A DNA stretch of 64,000 bases from Bacteroidia bacterium (GTDB lineage Bacteria > Bacteroidota > Bacteroidia > Chitinophagales > Chitinophagaceae). Position 1 is the first letter of the stretch. Every line of letters begins with the position of its first letter. Below the pieces are notes generated by a model that was given only the letters and a program-made list of their open reading frames with translations, searched no databases and was not told where the DNA came from. The stretch is taken from assembly GCA_030429205.1 (NCBI GenBank), contig JAUICZ010000003.1:186001-250000 (forward strand), given 5' to 3'. Shown one piece after another: positions 6,011-15,487 of this stretch. The translations under genes and the position numbers were made by a program.

Positions 6011-7360
6011 ATGGAACCACAATCAAATCCAACTACGACACAAAGCTTCTTTGAAAAAAACAAGACACTTATTAAGGGCTTCCTTATCGGGTTTCTCATC
6101 ATCATTATGCTGATACCTACAGCTATGATAATGGGGTTGATAAATGAGCGAGAAGGCAGACAAAAAGAAGTAATACAAGACATTAGTAGTAAATGGGCAT
6201 CGGAGCAAACAGTTGTAGGTCCGGTACTTGCTATACCCTACTTGCGCAGAATAGTAGATAAGAACAATGAAGAAAGAATGGAGAAAAAAATAGCTTACAT
6301 ATTGCCGGAAGAACTAGAGATAAATGGTGAACTGCTACCCGAAAACAGGCACCGGAGCATTTATGACGTTACCGTTTATCGCTCACAACTTAGTTTAAAA
6401 GGTTCCTTCTCTCCTGAATATCTAAAAAAGATGAACATAGACAGCAGTGAAATATTATGGCACAAAATAGAGCTACTGGTGGGTATAGACGATGCACGCG
6501 GACTGGAAGAAGAAGTGAAACTTAAGTGGGGAAGTACAAAACATACACTTGAAGCAACACTGGAAACAATCGGGTTTATGAACACTGCGCTGGGCACTAC
6601 CATAACATATAGCGAGGATAACCCAACTAAATTTGAAATAGACTTGATGGTGAAAGGTACAGGCAAACTCTTCTTTGTACCATTTGGTAAAACAACAGTA
6701 GCCAACATAAAGTCTGACTGGAAAGACCCTGCATTTGGCGGGCAGTATTTACCTAACGATTATAAAATCACAGAATCTGGCTTTAATGCTAACTGGAAAG
6801 TACTGCAAGTATCTCGTGGCTATCCCCAGTTTTGGGAAAGCGTCAGGAATCCGCATATTTCTACTTCAGCATTTGGCGTAGAGTTATTGCAACCTGCTGA
6901 CGGTTATGCAAAAACAGAACGTTCCGTTAAGTATGCCATACTCATCATCGCTCTCACCTTTGTAGTCTTCTTCTTTATAGAGATCATGCAGAAAAAACAG
7001 ATACATCCTTTGCAATACATTCTCGTGGGTATCGCACTATGCATATTCTATACCCTGCTGTTATCTATATCAGAATACACAGGCTTCAACCCTGCATACC
7101 TAATTGCAGCTATAGCTACAGTGCTGCTCATTAGCTGGTATGTGTACAGTATCATCAAATCAGGTAAGGTAGCACTAGGTATAGGCTCCGCACTAACAGG
7201 ACTATACGTCTATATCTTCTTCCTTATTCAGCTAAAAGACTATGCACTACTATTTGGCAGCGTCGGACTCTTCATCATTCTATTCGTCATCATGTATTAC
7301 TCTCGAAATATTGACTGGTATCATACCGGCAAAAAGCTAAAAAATGAAAATCATGAATAA
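6011..7360 (+). CDS. creD: CreD-like inner membrane protein
   Basis: The 449-residue product has the CreD layout. There is an N-terminal membrane segment (IKGFLIGFLIIIMLIPTAMI, about 21-40), a long periplasmic region starting with EREGRQKEVIQDISSKWASEQTVVGPVL, and a C-terminal block of about five to six membrane spans beginning near residue 310. Family members are envelope-integrity proteins under the CreBC system in enterobacteria; here a winged-helix regulator replaces that system. Its 3' end overlaps dgkA by 17 bases, so the two are co-translated. Confidence 0.9.
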   Translation: MEPQSNPTTTQSFFEKNKTLIKGFLIGFLIIIMLIPTAMIMGLINEREGRQKEVIQDISSKWASEQTVVGPVLAIPYLRRIVDKNNEERMEKKIAYILPEELEINGELLPENRHRSIYDVTVYRSQLSLKGSFSPEYLKKMNIDSSEILWHKIELLVGIDDARGLEEEVKLKWGSTKHTLEATLETIGFMNTALGTTITYSEDNPTKFEIDLMVKGTGKLFFVPFGKTTVANIKSDWKDPAFGGQYLPNDYKITESGFNANWKVLQVSRGYPQFWESVRNPHISTSAFGVELLQPADGYAKTERSVKYAILIIALTFVVFFFIEIMQKKQIHPLQYILVGIALCIFYTLLLSISEYTGFNPAYLIAAIATVLLISWYVYSIIKSGKVALGIGSALTGLYVYIFFLIQLKDYALLFGSVGLFIILFVIMYYSRNIDWYHTGKKLKNENHE

Positions 7361-7715
7361 TATAAAAAAACAAATAACCGCAAGAAAGAACAGCATTTCA
7401 TATGCACTAAAGGGCATATCTAATATTATAAACAGCGAAGTGAATGCACGTATACATATGGCATCTACTATTGCAGTAGTGGTAGCAGGTGTTATCTGCG
7501 AACTGAGTATTGAAAAATGGATGGCTATTGCTTTTGCAATAGCCATTGTATGGATTGCTGAAACAATAAATACTGCAGTAGAAAAACTATGCAACCTTGT
7601 AGTAGACAACAAGTATCACCCTAAAGTAAAAGTGATAAAAGATATATCAGCAGGTGCAGTACTAATATCAGCCGTGCTGAGTGTGGTAATAGCAGTTTTA
7701 GTATTCTTAAAATAA
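7344..7715 (+). CDS. dgkA: diacylglycerol kinase family protein
   Basis: At 123 residues it has the usual size and three-helix membrane topology of prokaryotic DgkA-type kinases, which phosphorylate diacylglycerol or undecaprenol at the inner membrane. The signature AETINTAVEKLCNLV (about 72-86) contains the conserved E..NTA.E active-site pattern, and an earlier SEVNARIH segment matches the family N-terminal motif. The start at 7344 overlaps creD; an internal ATG at 7353 is an alternative. DUF1361 follows seven bases later. Confidence 0.9.
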   Translation: MKIMNNIKKQITARKNSISYALKGISNIINSEVNARIHMASTIAVVVAGVICELSIEKWMAIAFAIAIVWIAETINTAVEKLCNLVVDNKYHPKVKVIKDISAGAVLISAVLSVVIAVLVFLK

Positions 7716-7722
7716 CAGGTTT

Positions 7723-8355
7723 ATGAACTTTATAAATAAATACAGATGGATGCTTCCGTTACTAAGCTTCAGCATAGCATTGATATTGATAAGAGTAACC
7801 TTTACAGGCAGGTCCATGTTTATATTTCTGATATGGAATTTATTTCTTGCTACAGTGCCATTATATTTTAGCTATGTAACATTAACTACACAGGTACGCT
7901 TTAAACAATGGATATTTGGGTTGCTTTGGTTATTGTTCTTCCCCAATACTGTATATATCGTCACAGATCTGTTTCATTTAAAGGAACGAATGGAAATACC
8001 AATTTGGTACGACTTGCTGATTCTTTATACTTCAGCTTTGATGGGGCTAGTAATGGGGGTCCTTTCACTCAGGAATATTGAAAAGCTATTTGCTCGTTAT
8101 AGTCAGCGAAAAAGGGATCAATTTATATTTGTTGTTTCTGCACTATGCGGGTACGGCATTTACTTAGGCAGGTTCGAGCGCTGGAATAGTTGGGATATTG
8201 TGTTCCAGCCATATTACCTAGTTTATAATATAGTTCATGATGTGCTTCATCCATTTGTTAATATAGATGTATGGATGCTTAGCCTCTGTTTTGGTATTTG
8301 GGTGTATCTACTTTATAAATACCTTTCTAAGGCAAAGCAGCTCATTAGAGAATAA
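7723..8355 (+). CDS. DUF1361 family membrane protein
   Basis: A 210-residue polytopic protein with about six spans. Features typical of DUF1361 are the FPNTVYIVTDLFHL segment (about 67-80), the LGRFERWNSWD motif (about 148-158), and the aromatic LYKYLSK tail. Function is unknown. It is the last gene of the creD-dgkA run, starting seven bases after dgkA, with a noncoding stretch and the dps promoter after it. Confidence 0.88.
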   Translation: MNFINKYRWMLPLLSFSIALILIRVTFTGRSMFIFLIWNLFLATVPLYFSYVTLTTQVRFKQWIFGLLWLLFFPNTVYIVTDLFHLKERMEIPIWYDLLILYTSALMGLVMGVLSLRNIEKLFARYSQRKRDQFIFVVSALCGYGIYLGRFERWNSWDIVFQPYYLVYNIVHDVLHPFVNIDVWMLSLCFGIWVYLLYKYLSKAKQLIRE

Positions 8356-8425
8356 TGCGTAACATTAGTCACACTTAATATTGACTTTGCTTAACACAAC
8401 ATTAATAATGACTATCTATATAAAA

Positions 8426-8456
8426 TTGACACGATAAACATTTTGTGGTATTTTTG
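8426..8456 (+). promoter_or_regulatory. dps promoter
   Basis: TTG (8426-8428), a 20-base spacer and TATTTTTG (8449-8456) match the Bacteroidota promoter consensus fully. The dps ATG lies 30 bases further on. Confidence 0.65.
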
Positions 8457-8486
8457 TGTTATATCTATAAAGAAAAATTAAACACT

Positions 8487-8966
8487 ATGGCAAAAGCAAA
8501 GAAAAATCAGATAGGATTAGATGCAACGAAAGCAAAAAAATTAGCAACAGGCTTAAACACACTACTTGCTAACTATCAGGTGTTTTACATGAACATCAGA
8601 GGTTTTCACTGGAATATTAAAGGGGAAAAATTCTTTGAACTGCATATCAAGTTTGAAGAATTGTATAACGATATCATTCTTAAAATAGATGAGATCGCAG
8701 AACGTATTGTTACACTTGGCGAAACACCACATCATTCATACACTGCCTTTTTGAAGAACTCAAAAATAAAAGAGCATACAAACGTGACGGATGGTATGGC
8801 ATGTGTAAAGCATATTGTAACTGATTTTCAAACATTACTAGAACTTCAAAGAGAGTTGTTAGGAATGTCTGACGATACAAATGATGAAGGTACTAACTCT
8901 CTTATGAGTGACTACATCCGAGCACAAGAGAAAATAGTATGGATGTACAACTCGTACTTACAGTAA
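8487..8966 (+). CDS. dps: Dps family DNA-protection ferritin
   Basis: Dps dodecamers oxidise and store iron and shield DNA during starvation and peroxide stress. The 159-residue product (ATG at 8487; an upstream frame extension overlaps the promoter) carries the ferroxidase signature: HWNIKGEKFFELHIKFEELY (about 42-61) with the inter-subunit His/Asp/Glu ligands, then DEIAERIVTLGETP. A short lysine-rich N-terminus (AKAKKNQ) could contact DNA. It stands alone between its own promoter and a bidirectional terminator. Confidence 0.95.
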   Translation: MAKAKKNQIGLDATKAKKLATGLNTLLANYQVFYMNIRGFHWNIKGEKFFELHIKFEELYNDIILKIDEIAERIVTLGETPHHSYTAFLKNSKIKEHTNVTDGMACVKHIVTDFQTLLELQRELLGMSDDTNDEGTNSLMSDYIRAQEKIVWMYNSYLQ

Positions 8967-8988
8967 TAACAAAATGAATCCATTAAAT

Positions 8989-9019
8989 AATTAGCCCCGC
9001 AAATGCGGGGCTAATTATT
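8989..9019. terminator. bidirectional terminator between dps and the SprB-repeat gene
   Basis: AATTAGCCCCGC-aaat-GCGGGGCTAATT is a perfect 12-bp stem located between convergent genes. Confidence 0.88.
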
Positions 9020-9036
9020 TGTATCAATATCAACAA

Positions 9037-12000
9037 TTACCTTACCAAGGTAATCGTCCCTTTCTTCATCACATCATCCTGACCACATTTTCCTATCATA
9101 AAGTAATTATAAGTAGCAATGTCTTGCGGGCGATCTTGCCAAACACCATCCCAACCGTCTTCTTTATTAGATGTTGTAAACACACGCTCACCAAAACGAC
9201 TGTAAATAGAGAATACCTTTAGCTCAAACTCGCCATCGTGAAGTATCCTTATCTTATCATTCAGCCCGTCCCCATTCGGAGAGAACACTGTCGGGATAAA
9301 TATTCTACAACACACATCATATTTCATCTCTGCTCGGTTAGAGTCAATACAATCAGCAGCATCCGTTACATTCACCTGATATATGCCCTCTTTCAAATTA
9401 ATGATTCGATTGGTTTGAGATGCGTCACTATAGTCATACAAATTCCATGCGTACAGATACGGACCGGTACCACCACGTACAGAAGCTTCTATTATACCTG
9501 TATTTTCTTGCTTGTCGCAATTATTAGGCATTACATCCATTGTGATCTCAATCTTATCAGGAGAATTAATAAATGCATCTACTTCATCTGAACAGCCTAA
9601 TTTATCGAAAACAGTAATTGTGTATTCGCCTACTTTTAAACCCTTAAAATACCCGGAACTTATAGTTGAGTCTGCCCCGATAGTGTACATGAACGGTGGT
9701 ACACCTCCCGCTGCTTCTACCTCCACTGCTCCATTGCTATACCCATAACAAGTAGCGTCCTCTTCTACAATGCTTGTTTCTATTGGTGGCAGATCTTCTA
9801 TAGTGACAGTAGTATCAACTAAGCAATCGTTTGCATCTTTTACTTGTAATATATGAGTACCTGCGCCTAGTTTATCAAACAGATCACTGTTATTAAAGCC
9901 TTCGTTATTTACAGAGTATATATATAATGGAGTACCCCCGCTAGAGTATACCTGCAATGCACCATCTTTATAGTTGTGACATGTTGCATCTGTAACCGCT
10001 ACACTATCTAACAATAATTCTGAGGGCTCACCAATTTCAATCAAACTATCTTTCGAGCAGCCTTTACTATCCTTTATACGAATAGTATGTTGTCCCGGTG
10101 TTAGTTGAGAAATGGTAGCACCCGAATTAAAACTGCTACTATCTACGGCATACAGGTAACCCGGTGTGCCACCTAATGCTGTTATATCTACCTTACCGTT
10201 ATCATCACCAAAGCATTTCACATCTTCTATCACCACATCCACTTTCAAGGCATCAGCATCTTTCAAATTAATAACAGTATCTCTTTCGCAACCATTACTA
10301 TCAACAACTGTAAATGCATTAGCACCCGCCTTCAACTTGTTGTAAAAATTATTTGCGGTAAACGTTCCGCCGTTCATTGCTGTTTTATACCATGGAGTAC
10401 CACCTGCAGGTACAAACAAAACACTACCGTCGTCAGAGCCATTACAAGACGGATCTGTAACAGTTGCAGCAAGTGTAACTGGTGTTGGCTCTGTAATTGA
10501 AATATTGGTATCCGTTTCACAACCCAATGTATCTTTTACATACACGGTATAGGTACCTGCCGGTAAATTGTTAAAAATATTGCTACCACCAAAACTGCCG
10601 GTATTAATCGCATAACGATATGGTGTAGCACCGCCCGCAGCTGTAACTGTAATATTACCGCTACTGCTATCAAAACACAAAGCATCAGTAACAGAGAGCG
10701 TTGCCAATACGTCCAGCGAATCTGCAATCGTGATTGTAGTATCTTCTGTACAGCCATTATTATCCTTTACGTGCAATGTGTAAGTACCTGCACTTAAAGA
10801 AGAAAATACTTTATTAGTAGAATGCGGAGTAGTACCTATGGCATATGTATAGTTTGGAGTACCTCCATTTCCATTCAGGGTAATAACACCATTATTAAGT
10901 GTTTCACAATCGGGCTGGTCTGCAGATGCTAACAACACTACAGGTGTTGGCTCTTGCAATTGATATGCACTATCTGCAGTACAACCATTATTATCTTTTA
11001 TATGTAGCTGATAGGTACCTGCAGACAAACTACTGAACGTATTGTTGTTACCGTATGCTCCCGCGCCAATTGCATAAGTTATAGATGGCGTACCTCCACT
11101 ACCTGATATTTTTATCTGGCCGTTTTGATCACTGTTACACAACGGTTCTGTAGCTAATAAACTGTCAAATTGCAACACAGCAGGCTCAGTAATATTCACA
11201 CTGGTATCCTCAACACACCCGTTCTGATCTTTTAGCTTAAAGATATAACTACCTGCCGTTAGTCCGCCAAAGGTGTTGGCACTGCTGTAAGTACCACTAT
11301 TCATTGCGAATGTATAACCCGGTACTCCCCCACTACCAGACAGCATTGTACTACCTGTACTTCCCCCGTTACATAATGGCGGAGTAATCACTACAGCAGG
11401 AACAATAGGTGTTGGCTCTGCAACTGTTACAAAAGTATCGTGCAGGCATGATAAACTATCCTTGATAGTTATTGTATAACTACCTCCTGCTAAACCTGAG
11501 AATGTATTATTCGCACTAAACGGTTCTGAGTTGATTGCGTAAGTATAAGGATATCGGCCTCCTCCTCCATACGCGGTGATCAATCCGTTCTGATCTCCAT
11601 AACAAAGTAAGCCGGCAGATAATACACTATCAAACCTTAATGCAGCAGGGTCAATTATAGTGACTGAAGTATCCTTGATACAATTGTTATTATCCTTAAC
11701 CCGTAACGTATAAATACCTGCAGGTATATTGCTGAATGTATTTGAACTACTAAAGGTACTTGTGTTTATAGCATAAGTATAAGAAGGCGTGCCTCCTGTA
11801 GCATTTATTTTTGCTATTCCTGTACTATCACTACTGCACAAAGGCGGTGTAGCTGTTACAACAGGTATAATGTCTGTAGGTTGAGACAATACAGCAGCAC
11901 TATCATTGGTACAACCATTAGCGTCTTTGATGTATATCGTGTAACTGCCTGCTGTTAGGTTTGAGAATGTATTACCCGAAACAAACCCGCTGGTACCCAT

Positions 12001-14988
12001 AGCATAGGTGTACGGTAGTAACCCTCCTGTTCCTGTAAAAGTAATCTCCCCATCTTGCCCGTTAAAGCATAAAGGATCATCGTTAATAACACTGTCTACC
12101 AAAACTTTGGTCGGCTCTGTTAGCGACAATGAGGTATCAATAATACAATCGTTCTGGTCTTTTATTTTGAAGATATAATTACCCGCAGATAAATTGGCAA
12201 AAGAACTGTTTACGGTATATCCGCCTGAATTCATAGCATAGGTATATGCAGGTGTACCTCCGGATCCATTTACGGATATAGAACCTGTACTGTCTCCATT
12301 ACATAGAGGTTCTATAGCTGTTACCATTATACTGATGCCTGTAGGTTCTGTAATGGTAAACGCAGAATCATATTCACAACCTAAATCATCTGTTACATAA
12401 AATGTATAACTACCGGCAGCTAATCCGGTAAACGTGTTATTAGTACCGAAGCTACCGGCATTAACAGCAAATGTATAAGGAGACACTCCCCCTGATGCAC
12501 TGATGGTTGCTGTACCACTACTGCTATCTTTACAAAGTGCATCTGTAATACTTACGGTTGCCGACACATTCAAAGAGTCTTGTATCGTTACAGTAGTATC
12601 AGCTTCACAACTATTATCATCTTTTACGTGCAGTACATAAGTACCTGCAGCAAGGTTTGTAAATGTATTTGTCGATGCATATGATCCGGTATCTATAGCA
12701 TATGTGTAGGTTGGTGTACCTCCGCTACCGTTTACAAATAGTTTACCATTATTTAAAGCAGCACAATCGGGCCTGTCTATCGTTACCGCCGGTATCAAAA
12801 CTGAAGGTTCTGTAATGGTAAACGCAGAATCATATTCACAACCTAAATCATCTGTTACATAAAATGTATAACTACCGGCAGCTAATCCGGTAAACGTGTT
12901 ATTAGTACCGAAGCTACCGGCATTAACAGCAAATGTATAAGGAGACACTCCCCCTGATGCACTGATGGTTGCTGTACCACTACTGCTATCTTTACAAAGT
13001 GCATCTGTAATACTTACGGTTGCCGACACATTCAAAGAGTCTTGTATCGTTACAGTAGTATCAGCTTCACAACTATTATCATCTTTTACGTGCAGTACAT
13101 AAGTACCTGCAGCAAGGTTTGTAAATGTATTTGTCGATGCATATGATCCGGTATCTATAGCATATGTATAGGTTGGTGTACCTCCACTACCGTTTACAAA
13201 TAGTTTACCATTATTTAAAGCAGCACAATCGGGCCTGTCTATCGTTACCGCCGGTATCAAAACTGAAGGTTCTGTAATGGTAACTGTTGTATCTTCTAGA
13301 CAATCATTCTGATCTTTTATTTTAAAAGTATAAGTACCCGCCGGTAAGTTGCTAAAAGTGTCTGCACTAGAGAAGTTACCAGTACCCAATGCATATACAA
13401 AACTCGGCTTACCTCCACCGGCACTTACCACAGCCATACCTGTACTATCTCCATTACATAAAGCCGGAACTACAGTTATACCAGGTATAATTGCAGGCGG
13501 CGGGTCAATAACTAAAGAAGAATCTGAATAACAACCATTTGCATTGGTTACCCTTACAGTATAACTACCCGGACTTAAACTATCTGTTTGTGCAGACGTT
13601 ACGTTGAGAAAACTATCTATAATTGCTGAGCCCTGTTTTACATCTAACCTCCATGGTGATGGTGTTACAGATGGTGTCATAGTAAACACTTCTTTTTGGG
13701 TACAGGTAGCTTTGCTGATAGTATTAAATGTTACTCCGGGGTCTGGCAGCACATCTATTTTATATATTGATGTTTGCTTACTGGATATCGGGCAGCCATC
13801 ATCTACAAATGTTACCGTGAATGTATACTCACCAAGTGGCATTGTATTCAGCAACCAGGTAAACGCAGCAGTAGGTGCTGTAGAGTTATTATTCGAAATA
13901 GAGACAGAAGCCCCCGATGGGAGTCCTGATACAGACATGGTTATTTTATGTGTGTCAAGATCTGTGGGATTGATATTAAATGTCAGCGTGCCTGTAGACT
14001 TACAAACTTTAATCACAGAATTTACAGAATCTAAACTACCGATGTTATTATTACTCAAGAGTCCGCCCGGAGGATTGTTGTTACAGTTGTACACAACAAT
14101 GGTCATCTCTCTCATGGCAGTACCTACAAGTATACCATTCTTATACTCATCAACCCTGGTAACAACCAGCGACTGTTGAATGACATTGGGCGTAAAGTTT
14201 AGCTGCCCGTTAACAGTACTAAAAGTAAATGCATTGGTTGCTGTTGCCAACGGACTGGTTGCCGAGTAGCCTTGTGCTGTTCTGTAACTAACATTAGTAT
14301 TACCCGGCTGAATGCCCGGCACTAAACTATATACAAGACTATCACCATCAGAATTTGTTGTACCCGGGTTATACTGTGCCGGTTTATTGATACAGTAAAA
14401 CGGAGTAGGTATTGTGGTAAATACCGGAGAAGAGTTAGGCCCATTTGTATTATTCAGTGTGGCTTCTAACACCATTATAGAGTTACCGGTATTGTTGAAA
14501 ATATTAGTCATTTGAGCAGTTCGCCCCAGTTGCGTGGAAGACCCCATGTTTCCGGTAAACTGAAACTTCCAATTAGCAGAAGAGGTATTGAGTGTCACAT
14601 TTTTGGTGTAATAAAAACGCTTTACACCCGGCAGCGGATAACTGGGAGAAGAACATTTTGTATTGCCTGCCTGAGACGGACATATCGGCGTAACCTCTAA
14701 CCCGTTTGTAGGTGCCTGTACTGCAAGGGTAATGGTTGTGTAAAGAGAATTCCCGTTATATACTCGTACTTCAGGAGCACCGGGGTATGAAGGAAAAGCC
14801 TGCCCTGCACAATCACCATATATGTACATAGATACCTGGTAAGTATTACCGCTTATATGTGTGTAAAACAAGTCTGCACCATACATATGTGTTGCAGAAA
14901 CTTTTATTGTTGGCATACATATGAGCAACAACACTGCTGCGAACCTATATAAGCGCAAGAACCATAACATCAAGCCGTTGCTCATCAT
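9037..14988 (-). CDS. giant SprB-repeat surface protein with type IX secretion (type B) C-terminal domain
   Basis: This 1983-residue protein begins with a signal peptide (hydrophobic FAAVLLLICM, cleavage near VSA-THMYG). A roughly 500-residue N-terminal region has cysteines and the HMYGADLFY/VSMYIYGDC pattern seen in gliding-motility C-terminal proteins. About 18 tandem SprB-type repeats of roughly 75 residues follow, each with a C-x-G-D/S-x-G, GG-x-P-x-Y-x-Y-A, AGTYT and KDxNGC core ending in TITEP. The final 90 residues (FIPTVFSPNGDGLNDK, then SRFGERVF, GWDGVW and GTITLVR) are the CHU_C/gliding C-terminal domain, which sends cargo through the type IX system to the cell surface. SprB-like proteins act as adhesins in gliding; that role here is inference. 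Residues 574-882 are an internal duplication. Confidence 0.93.
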   Translation of the reverse strand: MMSNGLMLWFLRLYRFAAVLLLICMPTIKVSATHMYGADLFYTHISGNTYQVSMYIYGDCAGQAFPSYPGAPEVRVYNGNSLYTTITLAVQAPTNGLEVTPICPSQAGNTKCSSPSYPLPGVKRFYYTKNVTLNTSSANWKFQFTGNMGSSTQLGRTAQMTNIFNNTGNSIMVLEATLNNTNGPNSSPVFTTIPTPFYCINKPAQYNPGTTNSDGDSLVYSLVPGIQPGNTNVSYRTAQGYSATSPLATATNAFTFSTVNGQLNFTPNVIQQSLVVTRVDEYKNGILVGTAMREMTIVVYNCNNNPPGGLLSNNNIGSLDSVNSVIKVCKSTGTLTFNINPTDLDTHKITMSVSGLPSGASVSISNNNSTAPTAAFTWLLNTMPLGEYTFTVTFVDDGCPISSKQTSIYKIDVLPDPGVTFNTISKATCTQKEVFTMTPSVTPSPWRLDVKQGSAIIDSFLNVTSAQTDSLSPGSYTVRVTNANGCYSDSSLVIDPPPAIIPGITVVPALCNGDSTGMAVVSAGGGKPSFVYALGTGNFSSADTFSNLPAGTYTFKIKDQNDCLEDTTVTITEPSVLIPAVTIDRPDCAALNNGKLFVNGSGGTPTYTYAIDTGSYASTNTFTNLAAGTYVLHVKDDNSCEADTTVTIQDSLNVSATVSITDALCKDSSSGTATISASGGVSPYTFAVNAGSFGTNNTFTGLAAGSYTFYVTDDLGCEYDSAFTITEPSVLIPAVTIDRPDCAALNNGKLFVNGSGGTPTYTYAIDTGSYASTNTFTNLAAGTYVLHVKDDNSCEADTTVTIQDSLNVSATVSITDALCKDSSSGTATISASGGVSPYTFAVNAGSFGTNNTFTGLAAGSYTFYVTDDLGCEYDSAFTITEPTGISIMVTAIEPLCNGDSTGSISVNGSGGTPAYTYAMNSGGYTVNSSFANLSAGNYIFKIKDQNDCIIDTSLSLTEPTKVLVDSVINDDPLCFNGQDGEITFTGTGGLLPYTYAMGTSGFVSGNTFSNLTAGSYTIYIKDANGCTNDSAAVLSQPTDIIPVVTATPPLCSSDSTGIAKINATGGTPSYTYAINTSTFSSSNTFSNIPAGIYTLRVKDNNNCIKDTSVTIIDPAALRFDSVLSAGLLCYGDQNGLITAYGGGGRYPYTYAINSEPFSANNTFSGLAGGSYTITIKDSLSCLHDTFVTVAEPTPIVPAVVITPPLCNGGSTGSTMLSGSGGVPGYTFAMNSGTYSSANTFGGLTAGSYIFKLKDQNGCVEDTSVNITEPAVLQFDSLLATEPLCNSDQNGQIKISGSGGTPSITYAIGAGAYGNNNTFSSLSAGTYQLHIKDNNGCTADSAYQLQEPTPVVLLASADQPDCETLNNGVITLNGNGGTPNYTYAIGTTPHSTNKVFSSLSAGTYTLHVKDNNGCTEDTTITIADSLDVLATLSVTDALCFDSSSGNITVTAAGGATPYRYAINTGSFGGSNIFNNLPAGTYTVYVKDTLGCETDTNISITEPTPVTLAATVTDPSCNGSDDGSVLFVPAGGTPWYKTAMNGGTFTANNFYNKLKAGANAFTVVDSNGCERDTVINLKDADALKVDVVIEDVKCFGDDNGKVDITALGGTPGYLYAVDSSSFNSGATISQLTPGQHTIRIKDSKGCSKDSLIEIGEPSELLLDSVAVTDATCHNYKDGALQVYSSGGTPLYIYSVNNEGFNNSDLFDKLGAGTHILQVKDANDCLVDTTVTIEDLPPIETSIVEEDATCYGYSNGAVEVEAAGGVPPFMYTIGADSTISSGYFKGLKVGEYTITVFDKLGCSDEVDAFINSPDKIEITMDVMPNNCDKQENTGIIEASVRGGTGPYLYAWNLYDYSDASQTNRIINLKEGIYQVNVTDAADCIDSNRAEMKYDVCCRIFIPTVFSPNGDGLNDKIRILHDGEFELKVFSIYSRFGERVFTTSNKEDGWDGVWQDRPQDIATYNYFMIGKCGQDDVMKKGTITLVR
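12344..13267. repeat. 462-bp tandem duplication inside the SprB-repeat gene
   Basis: Copies 12344-12805 and 12806-13267 are in tandem and in frame (154 codons each, two SprB units). Comparing by eye I find only two differences, both G/A changes near the ends of the copies. Such identity against much more diverged neighbouring units points to recent unequal crossover. Confidence 0.92.
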
Positions 14989-15456
14989 CAGAGATCTTTT
15001 TTCTTTTATACATGCATCAACACAGGTTTACCTGTGTGACATAAAACAAGCATACATTCCAAACTACCTAGCAGCAATGCATACTAAGTGTATGAGTAAT
15101 CATCGTTATAATAATTAAGCACTGTGGGGTACACTTGTTTCACAGTAAGTGGGGGCTGTATATTGTTATCTCTTATCGCTTGTGGGGGTGGTTTAATGTA
15201 ATATCACTCTATATGCTATTAGCTATTAAACTCCTTACTGCAATTTAAAGATATTTATCAATATTGAAAATACTAATATTGATTTTTAATATTAAAAGAT
15301 CAACTGTTGCAAAAGCTCTCCGGTAAAGAAACAGCTCACAGGCAACCTTTTCATTAGTATCAAGGTAACAGAACTATAATTATTATTATAAAACGATGTC
15401 GCCATTTTACATCAACATGACATTGCTCATTTGCACGATTGTCTGCACAACTCATT
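14989..15456. other. intergenic leader region of the SprB-repeat gene
   Basis: About 470 bases with no supported gene. It contains a 7-bp palindrome near the start codon (15020-15037) and an AT-rich inverted repeat (TCAATATT...AATATTGA, 15258-15282). GTGGGGG-type short repeats lie near 15125 and 15180. I could not find a clear consensus promoter. Confidence 0.5.
15020..15037. promoter_or_regulatory. palindrome upstream of the SprB-repeat gene
   Basis: ACACAGG-ttta-CCTGTGT, a perfect 7-bp inverted repeat 31 bases before the start codon of the minus-strand gene. It could be an operator or a 5' UTR hairpin. Confidence 0.45.
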
Positions 15457-15458
15457 AA

Positions 15459-15483
15459 AAAAGCCCCGCTATGCGGGGCTTTT
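15459..15483 (-). terminator. intrinsic terminator of dsbD
   Basis: AAAAGCCCCGC-tat-GCGGGGCTTTT, five bases after the dsbD stop on the minus strand, with flanking A/T runs suited to either direction. Confidence 0.88.
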
Positions 15484-15487
15484 CAAT

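Noticed and set aside
13604-14179. 191-codon plus-strand frame inside the SprB-repeat gene
   Set aside because: Shadow of the repetitive coding strand; no ribosome-binding site, and its composition mirrors the antisense codons.
9037-14988. Regular repeats that might be mistaken for a CRISPR array or satellite
   Set aside because: The period is about 225 bp, degenerate and in frame, encoding SprB domains; there are no short identical repeats with unique spacers. No CRISPR array was seen elsewhere.
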